This document shows positions 32,314 to 41,696 of a stretch of 64,000 nt of DNA, piece by piece. Both the position numbers and the translations under genes were made by a program. The first letter of the stretch is position 1. The number at the start of each line of letters is the position of its first letter. Source of the stretch: Bordetella parapertussis (GTDB lineage Bacteria; Pseudomonadota; Gammaproteobacteria; Burkholderiales; Burkholderiaceae_B); NCBI GenBank assembly GCA_945865935.1, contig CAMBFI010000002.1:248001-312000 (forward strand), in the 5' to 3' direction. The notes under the pieces are model-generated. The model made no database searches, had not been told where the DNA came from, and saw nothing but the letters and a program-made list of their open reading frames with translations.

Positions 32314-33453
32314 CTACATCGACTGCTTAAGCAAGGCCGCATAGTCGTCTGAGGTTGGGGTGCGCGGATTCGTTTTATGACAATGATCCGTCATCGCGCC
32401 CTCGATTATTTGAGGAAACATCTCCGACTTTACCCCCATCGCCGCCAAACCGGAGGGTAGTCCAAGGCGTTGGTTTAACGCTTTAATTGCTGGGGCCACC
32501 TCACTAGGGTCACCTAATCCCATGGTTTGCGCCAAGCGCTCAAGCTTTTTACCCTTCTGCATCGATGCTTCGCTAGCATTAAACAAAATCACCGCCGGCA
32601 AAAACATCGCATTGAGCGTGCCATGATGCAGTGTTGGATTCATACCACCGAGTGCGTGACTTAAGCTGTGCACAGCACCCAAACCTTTTTGAAACGCCAT
32701 CGCGCCTTGCGTCGAGGCGCTCATCATATGAAAGCGTGCCTCGCGGTCATGGGGGGTGTTGGTGGCACGCTCGATGTGCCGCCACCCGCGCCACAGTCCA
32801 TCGAGCGCAATACCCTCCGCCGGGAAATTCAACGCCGAAGACATAAACGTCTCACAACAGTGGGTGATCGCATCCATGCCGGTTGCCGCAGTCAGTAATG
32901 CCGGCAAATCCAAGGTGAGCTCTGGGTCGCAAATCGCCGACTTTGGCACGATATGCGGCGACAACAAGCCTACTTTGCGGCCATCATCCAAAATCAACAT
33001 GGCGCCCCGGCCGACCTCACTGCCCGTGCCAGACGTAGTTGGCACAGCGATGATTGGCGCAGTTGCTGCGGTAATGCGTGCCGTGCCGCCATTGACCGCG
33101 ATAAAGTCTTTTAACGGCCCTGCGTGCGCGGCACAGACCGCAACAGCCTTGGCTAAGTCCATCGCCGATCCGCCCCCAACAGCGATCATTCCGTCGAACT
33201 TACCCTGCTTGTACATCGCCAAGGCATCGCGCACAGCAGCCTCATGCGGATTGGGTGGCGTTTGGTCATAGATCTGAACACTCTTGGGGTCTTTAAGCTG
33301 CGCCAAGACTCGATCGACCAAGCCCGCCGCCCGGACACCCGCATCGGTCACCAACATGGGTCGTTGAATGCCGACACGATCGCACTCAGACTGCAATAAG
33401 CTAATTGCCCCAAAATCAAACTGTATTTGGGTGATGTAGTTAATCAACGCCAT
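32314..33453 (-). CDS. Iron-containing (group III) alcohol dehydrogenase
   Basis: 379 residues. The NAD-binding segment GGGSAMDLAKAVAV, TTSGTGSEVG, and iron ligands in DAITHCCETF and HSLSHALGG are visible. The family includes 1,3-propanediol, butanol, lactaldehyde and maleylacetate-type reductases; here the metal site is complete, favouring an alcohol/aldehyde enzyme. It begins the second catabolic region. The small gene at 33507 is on the same strand, 53 bases upstream of its start. Confidence 0.88.
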   Translation of the reverse strand: MALINYITQIQFDFGAISLLQSECDRVGIQRPMLVTDAGVRAAGLVDRVLAQLKDPKSVQIYDQTPPNPHEAAVRDALAMYKQGKFDGMIAVGGGSAMDLAKAVAVCAAHAGPLKDFIAVNGGTARITAATAPIIAVPTTSGTGSEVGRGAMLILDDGRKVGLLSPHIVPKSAICDPELTLDLPALLTAATGMDAITHCCETFMSSALNFPAEGIALDGLWRGWRHIERATNTPHDREARFHMMSASTQGAMAFQKGLGAVHSLSHALGGMNPTLHHGTLNAMFLPAVILFNASEASMQKGKKLERLAQTMGLGDPSEVAPAIKALNQRLGLPSGLAAMGVKSEMFPQIIEGAMTDHCHKTNPRTPTSDDYAALLKQSM

Positions 33454-33506
33454 GTCTGGTCTCCGCTATTCTGTGGTTGTTCGCTTGATCATAAATCAAC
33501 TGACGC

Positions 33507-33809
33507 TCACTCCGCCTCCCAGCCGAGAATCTCTGCAAGCCGTTGCACCACCCAGCCCGCCTCCAGCTCCGTCAGCCCAACATCTTGCGTCAGCAAGCCG
33601 CGGTGGATGCGCTCAAGCACATCGGTCTGGGTGATCCCTAGCTCCCAGAGCTTGTTGCTAGCCTGTTCAGTCAACAGATTAGCCATATCCTCACACAAGT
33701 CATAGCGCGCATAGATATGCTCGCGCGAGGCGCTCGGTTTGATGCGTCCCGGCTCGACGAACAAGGCAATAAACGAGGGCGGGATGATGATCTGATTGTC
33801 GTCAGACAT
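33507..33809 (-). CDS. Conserved hypothetical protein
   Basis: 100 residues, acidic, with no signal or membrane helix. It begins MSDDNQIIIPPSFIALFVEPG and contains RYDLCEDMANLLTEQA and the C-terminal helix ELEAGWVVQRLAEILGWE. I recall similar proteins in Bordetella-related genomes without function. It may be helical throughout. It is divergent from the alpha/beta hydrolase gene. Confidence 0.65.
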   Translation of the reverse strand: MSDDNQIIIPPSFIALFVEPGRIKPSASREHIYARYDLCEDMANLLTEQASNKLWELGITQTDVLERIHRGLLTQDVGLTELEAGWVVQRLAEILGWEAE

Positions 33810-33923
33810 CGCGTACGCTAAAGCTTTTACAGGACTGAAAGCACACGGGCTAAATTCCTAGGTTGGCAAATGAGGCGTTGTTACACGATACTACGCAGAA
33901 TAAGTGATTACTGATAAACAGAC

Positions 33924-34745
33924 ATGACCAACCATTCTTCAGCACCTCGCATCGAACACATTGCCTTGCCCGATGGGGCCCGTATCGAAGCCCATCGCGA
34001 AGGCGTGGGGAGGCCGCTGCTCCTCATCAGCGGCCTGGGTGGCACCGCAGGGTTCTGGCAGCCCTGCCTGCCCGCGCTCACGCCACACCATCAAGTGCTG
34101 CGCCTGGATCAGCGAGGCATCGCAAAAAGTAGTCGCGGCTCAGCGGCGTGCACCATCGATCAGCTCGCAGACGACTGTTTGGCCGTGTTGGACCATTTTG
34201 AAATTGACTCGACTCTTGTTGTGGGCCATTCAACAGGCGGTTGCATCACACAATCGATTGCCTTGCGTCATCCACAACGCGTGCGTGCGTGCGTGATGAG
34301 CGGTGCCTGGGGAGCACCGAGCCGGCACCGACAAGAACTTTTTTCTGTGCGTCGCGAGCTGCTTGTGCACAACCCCGTGGCCTACGCCAGCTCTTCGGTG
34401 TTCATGGGTTACGACACCGCTTGGCTCAACGCGCACTGGACAGTCCTGGAATCTGCGGTGCGCAATGCTCCCCTGACACCCGCCGCGCAGCGCATCGTGA
34501 TGGAGCGCATTGACGCCTTGGCCGCTTACGATCAAAGCGCTGCTCTGTCAGCCATCAACGTACCGCGGCTGGTACTCGGCGCGCGCGACGATTTGATTGT
34601 GCCCGCCTTTTTACAAGAGCAACTCCACGCCTTGCTTCCCGGGTCAGATTTAAAAATCTTTGATTACGGCGGACATTTCTTCCCAGTTTCTAGAACAGAA
34701 CTCTTTACGTCAACATTGCTTCAGTGGTTCGCAACAAACACTTAA
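33924..34745 (+). CDS. Alpha/beta hydrolase (3-oxoadipate enol-lactonase-like)
   Basis: 273 residues. The oxyanion strand LLISGLGGTAGFW, the nucleophile elbow VVGHSTGGCI (Ser about residue 98), the Asp in LVLGARDDLIVP and the His in YGGHFFPVS make the full triad. Overall spacing resembles PcaD-type enol-lactonases and carboxylesterases. The stop is 19 bases before the gamma-glutamyltransferase-like gene, so the two probably form an operon acting on one compound. Confidence 0.85.
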   Translation: MTNHSSAPRIEHIALPDGARIEAHREGVGRPLLLISGLGGTAGFWQPCLPALTPHHQVLRLDQRGIAKSSRGSAACTIDQLADDCLAVLDHFEIDSTLVVGHSTGGCITQSIALRHPQRVRACVMSGAWGAPSRHRQELFSVRRELLVHNPVAYASSSVFMGYDTAWLNAHWTVLESAVRNAPLTPAAQRIVMERIDALAAYDQSAALSAINVPRLVLGARDDLIVPAFLQEQLHALLPGSDLKIFDYGGHFFPVSRTELFTSTLLQWFATNT

Positions 34746-34764
34746 GCTTCAATAAGGCTTTGCC

Positions 34765-36339
34765 ATGACAGAAAATTTTTCAAGCACCCAAACCATCCGT
34801 AAAACAGTCATCGCGACAAAGGGCGGCGTCGTTGCTGCACAGCACCGCCGTGCCGCGGAGATAGGTGCTGCCGTGCTGGATGCAGGTGGCGATGCCGTCG
34901 ATGCCGCGATCGCGACCTCCTTTGCAATCGGCGTGGTCGAACCTTGGATGAGCGGGCCCGCGGCGGGCGGTGCGATGGTGTTATGGCGCGCAAATGAGGG
35001 CCGCGCACGCGTTGTCAATTTTGGTTGCCGCTCCCCACAGGAATTGAATCCGGCAGACTATCCGCTCAGCGGTTCAGGAAAGTCCTCTGACCTCTTCCCA
35101 TGGCCCTCCGTTGTCGATGATCGCAACGTGATGGGCGCAACCGCAGTCGCTGTGCCGGGTGTCGTCGCGGGAATGGATCTCGCGCACCAGCACTTCGGCC
35201 GCATGCCCTGGAAAGATTTGGTGACACCTGCTGCCGGCCTTGCCGATGAAGGCTTGCTAGTCGATTGGTACACCACGCTTGTGACCGCCGCCAATGCGCG
35301 CGTCTTGAGCAAAGACCCCGATACCGCCGCCATGTTTTTAGAGCAAGGGCATTGGCCGATCGCAGGGGACTGGACGTCGTTAAACGAGCGACACCTTAAT
35401 CAAAAAGCCTTCGCGCAAACCTTGCGGCAAATTGCAGAGGGCGGAGCCAAAGCGTTTTATCAAGGTGACATCGCCGCGCAACTGGTTGGCGATATCCGTG
35501 CGAAAGGGGGCTGCATGAGCATGCAAGACCTCGCAGACTATCGTGCTGAATTAGTCGATCCTCTCACGATCAACTACCGCGGTGGGCGTGTCTTTGCAAC
35601 ACCCGGTCTAACCGGCGGCCCCACTTTCGGCAAAGCCCTTGAATTGCTAGCAAGCGAGCTCAATCCCATCCAAGGCACACCGGGTGCGGCAACCTATGCC
35701 GCCTTTGCGCGTGCGCTCGATGCCGCGTTTAAGTTACGGTTTGAAAATATGGGTGACCACGAGTCGCCCAAAGCGCCTGGCTCGACAACGCACTTCAGCG
35801 TTGTTGATCGTCACGGCAATATGTGTGCGGTCACGCAAACCCTTCTGTCTATCTTTGGCTCACGCGTCGTGTCACCCTCGACAGGCATGCTCCTGAACAA
35901 CGGCATCATGTGGTTTGATCCAGAGCCCGGCAAACCAAACTCGTTGGGACCCAATAAGCGATGCCTGGCAAACTACAATCCCGTCATTGGCGAAGATGCC
36001 TCGGGTCGACGCTTTGCGATTGGCGCATCTGGTGGGCGCAAAATTCTTGGCGCCGTCATGCAGTTAAGCTCTTTCATCATGGATCACGGCCTAAGCCTCG
36101 AAGAGGCGTTCCACACGCCACGCATTGACGTCAGCGGCGTGGGCCAAATAACAGCCGACCAAGCACTCCCTACCGACATACTCGCTGCACTGGAAAAAAT
36201 CTTCCCAGTCACCGCGACGCGGCGCAACGTGTATCCCTATGCGTTCGCCTGTCCCGCTGGAGTCATGCGGGACGGCGAACTCAACATGGGTTGCACCGAG
36301 ATCATGTCTCCGTATGGAGACGCCATCACAGGTGGTTAA
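34765..36339 (+). CDS. Gamma-glutamyltransferase family protein
   Basis: 524 residues with no signal peptide, so probably cytoplasmic, unlike exported Ggt. The Ntn-hydrolase autocleavage site is GSTTHFSVVDRHGNMCAVTQT; the Thr before HFSV would become the new N-terminus of the small subunit. GVVAAQHRRAAEIGAAVLDAGGDAVDAAIA near the N-terminus and a Gly-rich C-terminal GASGGRKI are also family marks. Members cleave gamma-glutamyl amides or cephalosporin side chains. Near two hydrolases and an amidase it fits catabolism of an amide. Confidence 0.86.
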   Translation: MTENFSSTQTIRKTVIATKGGVVAAQHRRAAEIGAAVLDAGGDAVDAAIATSFAIGVVEPWMSGPAAGGAMVLWRANEGRARVVNFGCRSPQELNPADYPLSGSGKSSDLFPWPSVVDDRNVMGATAVAVPGVVAGMDLAHQHFGRMPWKDLVTPAAGLADEGLLVDWYTTLVTAANARVLSKDPDTAAMFLEQGHWPIAGDWTSLNERHLNQKAFAQTLRQIAEGGAKAFYQGDIAAQLVGDIRAKGGCMSMQDLADYRAELVDPLTINYRGGRVFATPGLTGGPTFGKALELLASELNPIQGTPGAATYAAFARALDAAFKLRFENMGDHESPKAPGSTTHFSVVDRHGNMCAVTQTLLSIFGSRVVSPSTGMLLNNGIMWFDPEPGKPNSLGPNKRCLANYNPVIGEDASGRRFAIGASGGRKILGAVMQLSSFIMDHGLSLEEAFHTPRIDVSGVGQITADQALPTDILAALEKIFPVTATRRNVYPYAFACPAGVMRDGELNMGCTEIMSPYGDAITGG

Positions 36340-36348
36340 GCGACGGAC

Positions 36349-37662
36349 TTAACCAGTCACAGCAGGTAGACTGAGCTCTGCCCATCGCGCCACGCGCATT
36401 AAGTGTGCGTCTTGTTTATAAGGCGCCACAAGTTGCAGACCGATCGGCAATCCTTTTGCCGAGCGCGCGATTGGTAGCGTGATCGCTGGCAAGCCCAAGA
36501 AACTCCACATTGCACAAAACACCGGATCGCCTGTAGAGCCCAAACCCTCTGGGGCTGCGCCTGTGGCCGGGATCGTAAGAATTGCATCGAATCCCTTGAG
36601 CTGATTCATCATGTCGTGGCGTAAGGCTTGTTGCGCTGCGCGCACTTCTAAATACTCATACGCGGTGCGGTTGCGACCCTTCTTGACGAGATCTGCAATC
36701 GACTCACACAGTAATGCTGCATGATTCTTAAAGTGATCCGCGTGTATCACACCCGCCTCGCACTCAAGCAAACATTGCAACATCTCAATCCCACGCCAGT
36801 AGGCGTCAGGCAGCGAGAATTCTTCAACGACAGCGCCCGCCTTACGCATGGCTGCAACCGACTTGGCCATCGCCTCTTTTTGCTCAGGGGTCACGAGTTC
36901 ATCAAAGGGCGTTTTAAGCCAGGCGAGTCGTGGCGCAGGGCTGGGCGCAATCCCCGTCTGTTCATCCATCGGCACGGCGGGCAGAACAATCGCATCGGGC
37001 TCATCGATCGAGCGGTTGCGCAATTTGTTAAACGCATAGGCCACATCATTGACCGAACGCGCCAAAAATCCCACGTGGTCCAGAGACCCGGACAGTGGAA
37101 AAACTCCCGCGCGCGGAGTCGCGCCAAAGCTAGCCTTCAATCCAACGACACCACAAAATGCCGCAGGACGAATCACGGAACCCACGGTCTGCGTGCCCAG
37201 TGCAATCGGCACTACGCCTGCGGCGACCGCAGCAGCCGAACCGCTTGAGGAACCGCCAGGTGTATGCGCACGATTCCAAAAATTGACTGTCGGCCCTGGT
37301 TGACGAAACGCAAACTCTGTTGTCACCGTCTTACCAAATACCACTCCACCAAGTTGTCTAATTTTGGACACAATCGGTGCGTCATGATCCAACATCTGAT
37401 CCGCATAAATGGGCGAGCCATTCGTTGTTGGCAAGTCTCGGGTCGCGACTAAATCTTTTACACCAACTGGAATGCCTGCCCACTCTCCATCACCCGTTTG
37501 AGCCAAGAGATCGTCGAGCGCATGACGCGACACGAACGCATGCAGCCAAGGCTCCGTTTCTTCAGCGCGCGCATAGCACTGCTTGACGTAATCCTGCGGC
37601 GCGAGAGTACCCGCGGCAATGGCACGGGTGGCGGCAAATAAACCAAGAGGAAGCTGTGACAT
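36349..37662 (-). CDS. Amidase signature family hydrolase
   Basis: 437 residues. The triad parts are Lys in IPVGVKDLVATRDLPT, the Ser-rich HTPGGSSSGSAAAVAAG, and the nucleophile region GTQTVGSVIRPAAFCGVVG. It is shorter than and distinct from the amidase at 11.6 kb. It is convergent with the gamma-glutamyltransferase-like gene (10 bases apart) and divergent from the PaiB-like regulator, which may control it through the inverted repeats between them. Confidence 0.87.
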   Translation of the reverse strand: MSQLPLGLFAATRAIAAGTLAPQDYVKQCYARAEETEPWLHAFVSRHALDDLLAQTGDGEWAGIPVGVKDLVATRDLPTTNGSPIYADQMLDHDAPIVSKIRQLGGVVFGKTVTTEFAFRQPGPTVNFWNRAHTPGGSSSGSAAAVAAGVVPIALGTQTVGSVIRPAAFCGVVGLKASFGATPRAGVFPLSGSLDHVGFLARSVNDVAYAFNKLRNRSIDEPDAIVLPAVPMDEQTGIAPSPAPRLAWLKTPFDELVTPEQKEAMAKSVAAMRKAGAVVEEFSLPDAYWRGIEMLQCLLECEAGVIHADHFKNHAALLCESIADLVKKGRNRTAYEYLEVRAAQQALRHDMMNQLKGFDAILTIPATGAAPEGLGSTGDPVFCAMWSFLGLPAITLPIARSAKGLPIGLQLVAPYKQDAHLMRVARWAELSLPAVTG

Positions 37663-37672
37663 AGATAACCCT

Positions 37673-37727
37673 GTGTAAACAATTTAGATACGCTGTACGA
37701 TATATACACTGATTTACACGGTCAGTG
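37673..37727. promoter_or_regulatory. Nested inverted repeats between amidase and paiB-like gene
   Basis: GTGTAAA (37673-37679) is mirrored by TTTACAC (37713-37719), and CACTGA (37707-37712) by TCAGTG (37722-37727). Together they fill most of the 87-base divergent gap. They may bind a regulator; the adjacent FMN-binding regulator family member is a candidate only by position. Confidence 0.4.
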
Positions 37728-37749
37728 AAACGCTTTTTGGAGTTCTGAC

Positions 37750-38400
37750 ATGTACAACCCAAAACATTTTGAGCAAGATGACCTGAGCGTTGTGTCAGCA
37801 CTGATTGAGCACTTCCCTCTTGGTGCCCTAGTTACCTTACAAAGCGGTGCGCTTGAAGCAAATCACATTCCATTTTTACTGCGCGGGGATCTCGCGACAG
37901 GCGGCAAACTCATTGGCCACGTCGCTAAAAACAATCCAGTCTGGCAGCTCGCCTCCGCAGACGCAGAATGCCTGGTGATCTTTCAAGGTCCCAGCGCTTA
38001 TATTTCGCCCAATTGGTATCCATCCAAGCAAGTGCACCACGAAGTCGTGCCAACCTACAACTACGCGGTCGTACATGTTTATGGAAAACTCACGGTCTCT
38101 CACGACCCTCAAACCAAACTTGAAGTGGTGGACCACTTAACGGCCATGATGGAAGCGGGAAGCAAAGCGCCGTGGGGGGTCTTGGATGCGCCGGCCAGTT
38201 ATATCGAAAGCCGACTCAAAGAAATCGTTGCGATTGAACTCTCGGTGACACGTGTTCAGGCGAAATGGAAAATCAGCCAGAACCGCGAAGACCGCGATCG
38301 TCTCGGCGCGGCAAAGGGGCTCGCCAGCGAGGCGTCTTCACCGACCGCGGCGCACATGGCTCGCATGGTCGAGGCTAAGACAGGTATAGGGCGGCCTTAG
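37750..38400 (+). CDS. FMN-binding negative transcriptional regulator, PaiB family
   Basis: 216 residues with the split-barrel FMN-binding fold. Marks are MYNPKHFEQDD at the start, EANHIPFLL, GHVAKNNPVWQ, YISPNWYPSK and VPTYNYAVVHVYGKL, and the C-terminal KWKISQNR. In Bacillus, PaiB represses protease and sporulation genes; in proteobacteria the family is often next to metabolic operons. A TTGGAG site precedes the ATG. Its last four bases overlap the lipoprotein gene on the other strand. Confidence 0.86.
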   Translation: MYNPKHFEQDDLSVVSALIEHFPLGALVTLQSGALEANHIPFLLRGDLATGGKLIGHVAKNNPVWQLASADAECLVIFQGPSAYISPNWYPSKQVHHEVVPTYNYAVVHVYGKLTVSHDPQTKLEVVDHLTAMMEAGSKAPWGVLDAPASYIESRLKEIVAIELSVTRVQAKWKISQNREDRDRLGAAKGLASEASSPTAAHMARMVEAKTGIGRP

Positions 38401-38744
38401 CGTGGGGCGGGTGGCTCGCATGCCACGGTTGCCTGGATCAATAGACGGCGCTCGTTTTTGTCCGGTGGAAACTCTGTCGTAGTGACTCTGCATGCGGTCA
38501 CCTTTTCAATCGCCTCGATTTGGCGGGCTTTTTGCTTTTCAAGATCCTCTGCTGACGAGCCGCCTTGTTTACCACCGAACGCCTCCCAGCGCCCATTGCC
38601 CAACGGCACGACGCTAACCTCTCGCTTATCCAGCACCACGATCTGTCGAGCGGGGTCCCGATGGTAATAAACGGCACTCCCTTGGCAGCCCGCGAGGTTG
38701 ACGAGTGCCACGCCGCACAGGAGTATTAGGGGTAGTTTTTTCAT
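38397..38744 (-). CDS. Small lipoprotein
   Basis: 115 residues from ATG 38744. The signal MKKLPLILLCGVALVNLAGC ends in a lipobox with Cys20, the lipid attachment site. The remainder is a soluble domain with RQIVVLDKREVSVVPLGNGRWEAFGG and a conserved-looking Cys pair (TACRVTT and TVACEPP). No named family. It would sit in the outer or inner membrane facing the periplasm. Convergent with the PaiB-like gene. Confidence 0.72.
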   Translation of the reverse strand: MKKLPLILLCGVALVNLAGCQGSAVYYHRDPARQIVVLDKREVSVVPLGNGRWEAFGGKQGGSSAEDLEKQKARQIEAIEKVTACRVTTTEFPPDKNERRLLIQATVACEPPAPR

Positions 38745-38872
38745 TGGGACTCTCGGGGCTCTTAGGATTAATTTACGGCACAATAAGCGGTCTACCGATA
38801 TTATCCGGTTCAAGTACACAAGACCAAGTGCGGGCTAAGCATAAACAGCAAAACACAAAGGGGCAAGCAATC

Positions 38873-39661
38873 ATGGCTAAAGAGGGTGTTCTGAATATTC
38901 CTTCGCTGAAAGGCAAAGTATCAGATGCAGAGTGGGAAACACGCGTCAATCTCGCAGCCTGTTACCGCTTAGTCGAGATGTACGGCATGGCAGACATGAT
39001 TGCCAACCATATTTCGGCGCGCATTCCTGGCGAAGAGGGGACTTACCTCATCAACGCCTACGGCATGATGTACGAAGAAATCACTGCGTCGAGCCTGCTT
39101 AAAGTAGATCACCACGGCAACGTTTTGAGTAAGCCCGATTTCGGTGATTTGAATTACGGCGTCAACAAGGCCGGATCTGTCATACACAGCGCGGTCCACC
39201 ATGGTCGTCCCGATGTCGGCTGCGTGATTCACACACATAGCTGGGCCTCCATGGCCGTCTCGTCGTTAGAGTGTGGCTTGCTTCCGCTCACGCAAACTGC
39301 CATGCGCTTTCTTAAAATCAGTTACCACAACTACGAAGGCGTGGTGTTAGACGAAACCGAACAGGAGTCGCTCGTACGTGACCTGGGCAACAGTGAGGCC
39401 CTGATTCTGCGCAACCACGGCGCGCTGACGGTTGGTCGCACCATTGGTGAGGCCTTTAACTGGATGCATCGCCTAGAGCTCTCCTGTCGCGCACAAATCG
39501 GTGCGATGTCTTGCAACACGCCGTTGTCGAAAGTGTCACAAAAAGTGCTCGATGAAACCTGGAACAACTATCAGCCTGGCACGCGTCGCCCTTATGGTGT
39601 GATGGAATGGACAGCGCTTTTGCGCAAGCTTGATCGCACTGACACCTCTTATCGTAACTAA
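38873..39661 (+). CDS. Class II aldolase/adducin family protein
   Basis: 262 residues from ATG 38873, with AAAGGGG upstream; the longer frame begins inside the divergent lipoprotein region. Zinc ligands are seen in HSAVHHGRPDVGCVIHTHS and later in the LRNHGALTVG segment. Substrate site GMADMIANHISARIPGE is near residue 45. The family splits or decarboxylates sugar phosphates or hydroxy acids. It is followed by two TctC receptors and a 2-hydroxyacid dehydrogenase in one direction, a likely operon for a hydroxylated acid. Confidence 0.85.
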   Translation: MAKEGVLNIPSLKGKVSDAEWETRVNLAACYRLVEMYGMADMIANHISARIPGEEGTYLINAYGMMYEEITASSLLKVDHHGNVLSKPDFGDLNYGVNKAGSVIHSAVHHGRPDVGCVIHTHSWASMAVSSLECGLLPLTQTAMRFLKISYHNYEGVVLDETEQESLVRDLGNSEALILRNHGALTVGRTIGEAFNWMHRLELSCRAQIGAMSCNTPLSKVSQKVLDETWNNYQPGTRRPYGVMEWTALLRKLDRTDTSYRN

Positions 39662-39675
39662 AAAAAGGAAATAAC

Positions 39676-40641
39676 ATGATGCGTCGATTCACACTACAAG
39701 CCATCGCGCTAAGCGCACTAGCCGCTTGGGCGCCTACGATGGCACAAACATCTTCAAAGCCCATCACCATGCTCGTCCCCTTTGCTGCCGGGGGGAATAT
39801 TGATATCGTGGCGCGTATCATTGCGCCCGCCTTATCCAAGCAGCTCGGTCAAACAATCGTTGTTCAAAACCGTCCAGGTGGTGGTGGTTCAGTCGCTGCG
39901 GCCGAGGTCGCACGGGCTCAGCCGGATGGCAGCGCTTTGCTAATCACCACACCGAACCCTCTGGTTATCGTACCTAAGATGGTTTCCACCACCTACACGA
40001 TCAACAGCTTTGAAAGCATCGGCCTGATCTCCTCAACCTCTCTGGTTTTCACAACCAAAGCTGGCAACCCAAAGTTTAAGGACATGGCGAGCTTTCTCGC
40101 TTATGCCCGAGCCAATCCTGGCAAAGTCAGCATTGGTAACGCAGGGATTGGCACCACCAATCACATTGCGATCATGCAGCTGCAGTCTATTGCCAAACTG
40201 AATCTAAACGTTGTCACATATAAAGGCTCTGGCCCCGCAATCATTGATCTTTTAGGCGGCCAGATCGATGTAATGGTCGATCAACTCTCAAGTTCATTTG
40301 CAAATATTAAAGGTGGTCGGATTACCGCGCTGAGTCTACTTGCGCCGGAGCGTGACCCGCTTTTGCCAAACACGCCCAGTACGAAAGAAGTCGGCCTGCC
40401 AACATTAGATATCAGTACAACGCTTGGTCTGCTCGCTCCCGCCAAAACACCGGAAGCGACAGTGAAACAACTTGGTGATGCCCTATTTAAAGTTTTACAA
40501 GATCCAACAGTTAAAGAGCAATTGCTTAACGTTGCAAGCATTGCCCGCCCTGGGCCAACAAACGCCTTCAGTGTGCTGCTCAAACGCGAGGACGCTATTG
40601 CCTCAGCGCTTGCAACAGCCGGCAAACTCAAAGTTGAGTAA
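39676..40641 (+). CDS. Tripartite tricarboxylate transporter receptor, TctC/Bug family
   Basis: 321 residues. The signal ends at MAQT. Marks: ITMLVPFAAGGNIDIVARIIAP, VVQNRPGGGGSVAAAEVA, GKVSIGNAGIGTTNHIA and DLLGGQIDVMVDQLSS. It binds an acid in the periplasm. It lies 14 bases after the aldolase gene and is followed at once by a second receptor, an unusual tandem pair with low similarity, which suggests two ligands or backup. Confidence 0.87.
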   Translation: MMRRFTLQAIALSALAAWAPTMAQTSSKPITMLVPFAAGGNIDIVARIIAPALSKQLGQTIVVQNRPGGGGSVAAAEVARAQPDGSALLITTPNPLVIVPKMVSTTYTINSFESIGLISSTSLVFTTKAGNPKFKDMASFLAYARANPGKVSIGNAGIGTTNHIAIMQLQSIAKLNLNVVTYKGSGPAIIDLLGGQIDVMVDQLSSSFANIKGGRITALSLLAPERDPLLPNTPSTKEVGLPTLDISTTLGLLAPAKTPEATVKQLGDALFKVLQDPTVKEQLLNVASIARPGPTNAFSVLLKREDAIASALATAGKLKVE

Positions 40642-40679
40642 TCCCTGATTTATTGATCAATATTTTTGGAGTAACGAAC

Positions 40680-41687
40680 ATGAACCACAAAGACATTCCC
40701 TCTTCAACAAAGCGTCGTCAAGTTGCGCTCTCCCTGGGTGCCCTCGCAATCGGTATGACTGGCCTGCGCCCGGCCTCCGCGCAGTCCGCGACAGACTACC
40801 CAACCAAGCCGGTCAAGATTGTGGTGTCATTTACGGCCGGCGGGACAACAGACATTATCGCTCGCAGCGTAGGTAACTTACTCGGCGAGCAATTTAAACA
40901 AAGCTTCGTTGTCGAAAACAAACCCGGCTCAGGCGGCAACATCGGCAACGAAATGGTGGCGCGCTCACCAGCTGATGGCTACACCTTAACCTTAGCCTCT
41001 GTCGGGCCGATTGCCATCAATCCAACGCTATACAAGGACCTTCGTTATGACCCGCTGACAGACCTCGTGCCTGTCATATTAGTGGCTGATGTGCCAAACG
41101 TATTGGTAGTCAGTCCGAATATGCCTGTAAAGAACTACAAGGAATTTGTCGCATATCTGAAGTCCAAGCCCAGCGGCACCATGAACTACGGTTCAACTGG
41201 CGTCGGCACCTCTGCACATTTGTCGAGTTTTATGCTGATGGAGGCTCTTGGTGCTTCTGCACAACACATTCCTTACAAGGGAGCCGAGGCGTTAAACGAT
41301 CTGCTCTCCAGTCGAATTGATTTTATGTTTGCGACCATTCCTTCGGTGATCAGCCAGATCAAGGCAGGGAAGCTGCGCGCAATCGCTGTCAGTAGTCCGA
41401 AACGCTCGCGTTCAATGCCGGACGTACCGACAGTTGCGGAAAACGGGCTGCCTGACTTTGCAGCCGGCTCGTGGTTTGGATTTCTTGTACCCAAGGGCAC
41501 ACCCCAGCCAATCATCGATAAGCTGAACAAGGGTGTGAATGAGGCCATGGTGAGCCTTGAGTCTCGCTTCATAAGCGAAGGTGCAGATCCTGTTGGTGGA
41601 TCACCTGCAGACTTCAAGAATTTCATTCAAAAAGAACATGTTAAGTGGAAAAAGGTTGTAATCGCCTCTGGCGCAACAGCGCGCTAA
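40680..41687 (+). CDS. Tripartite tricarboxylate transporter receptor, TctC/Bug family
   Basis: 335 residues from ATG 40680 with GGAG at 40668-40671. A possible twin-arginine-like KRRQVAL lies early in the signal, but Sec is as likely; cleavage is near ASAQS. Marks: KPVKIVVSFTAGGTTDIIARSVG, VENKPGSGGNIGNEMVA, MNYGSTGVGTSAHLS, and a C-terminal KEHVKWKKVVIASG. It is the second of the tandem receptors, 9 bases from the dehydrogenase. Confidence 0.87.
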   Translation: MNHKDIPSSTKRRQVALSLGALAIGMTGLRPASAQSATDYPTKPVKIVVSFTAGGTTDIIARSVGNLLGEQFKQSFVVENKPGSGGNIGNEMVARSPADGYTLTLASVGPIAINPTLYKDLRYDPLTDLVPVILVADVPNVLVVSPNMPVKNYKEFVAYLKSKPSGTMNYGSTGVGTSAHLSSFMLMEALGASAQHIPYKGAEALNDLLSSRIDFMFATIPSVISQIKAGKLRAIAVSSPKRSRSMPDVPTVAENGLPDFAAGSWFGFLVPKGTPQPIIDKLNKGVNEAMVSLESRFISEGADPVGGSPADFKNFIQKEHVKWKKVVIASGATAR

Positions 41688-41696
41688 GGAAACGCC

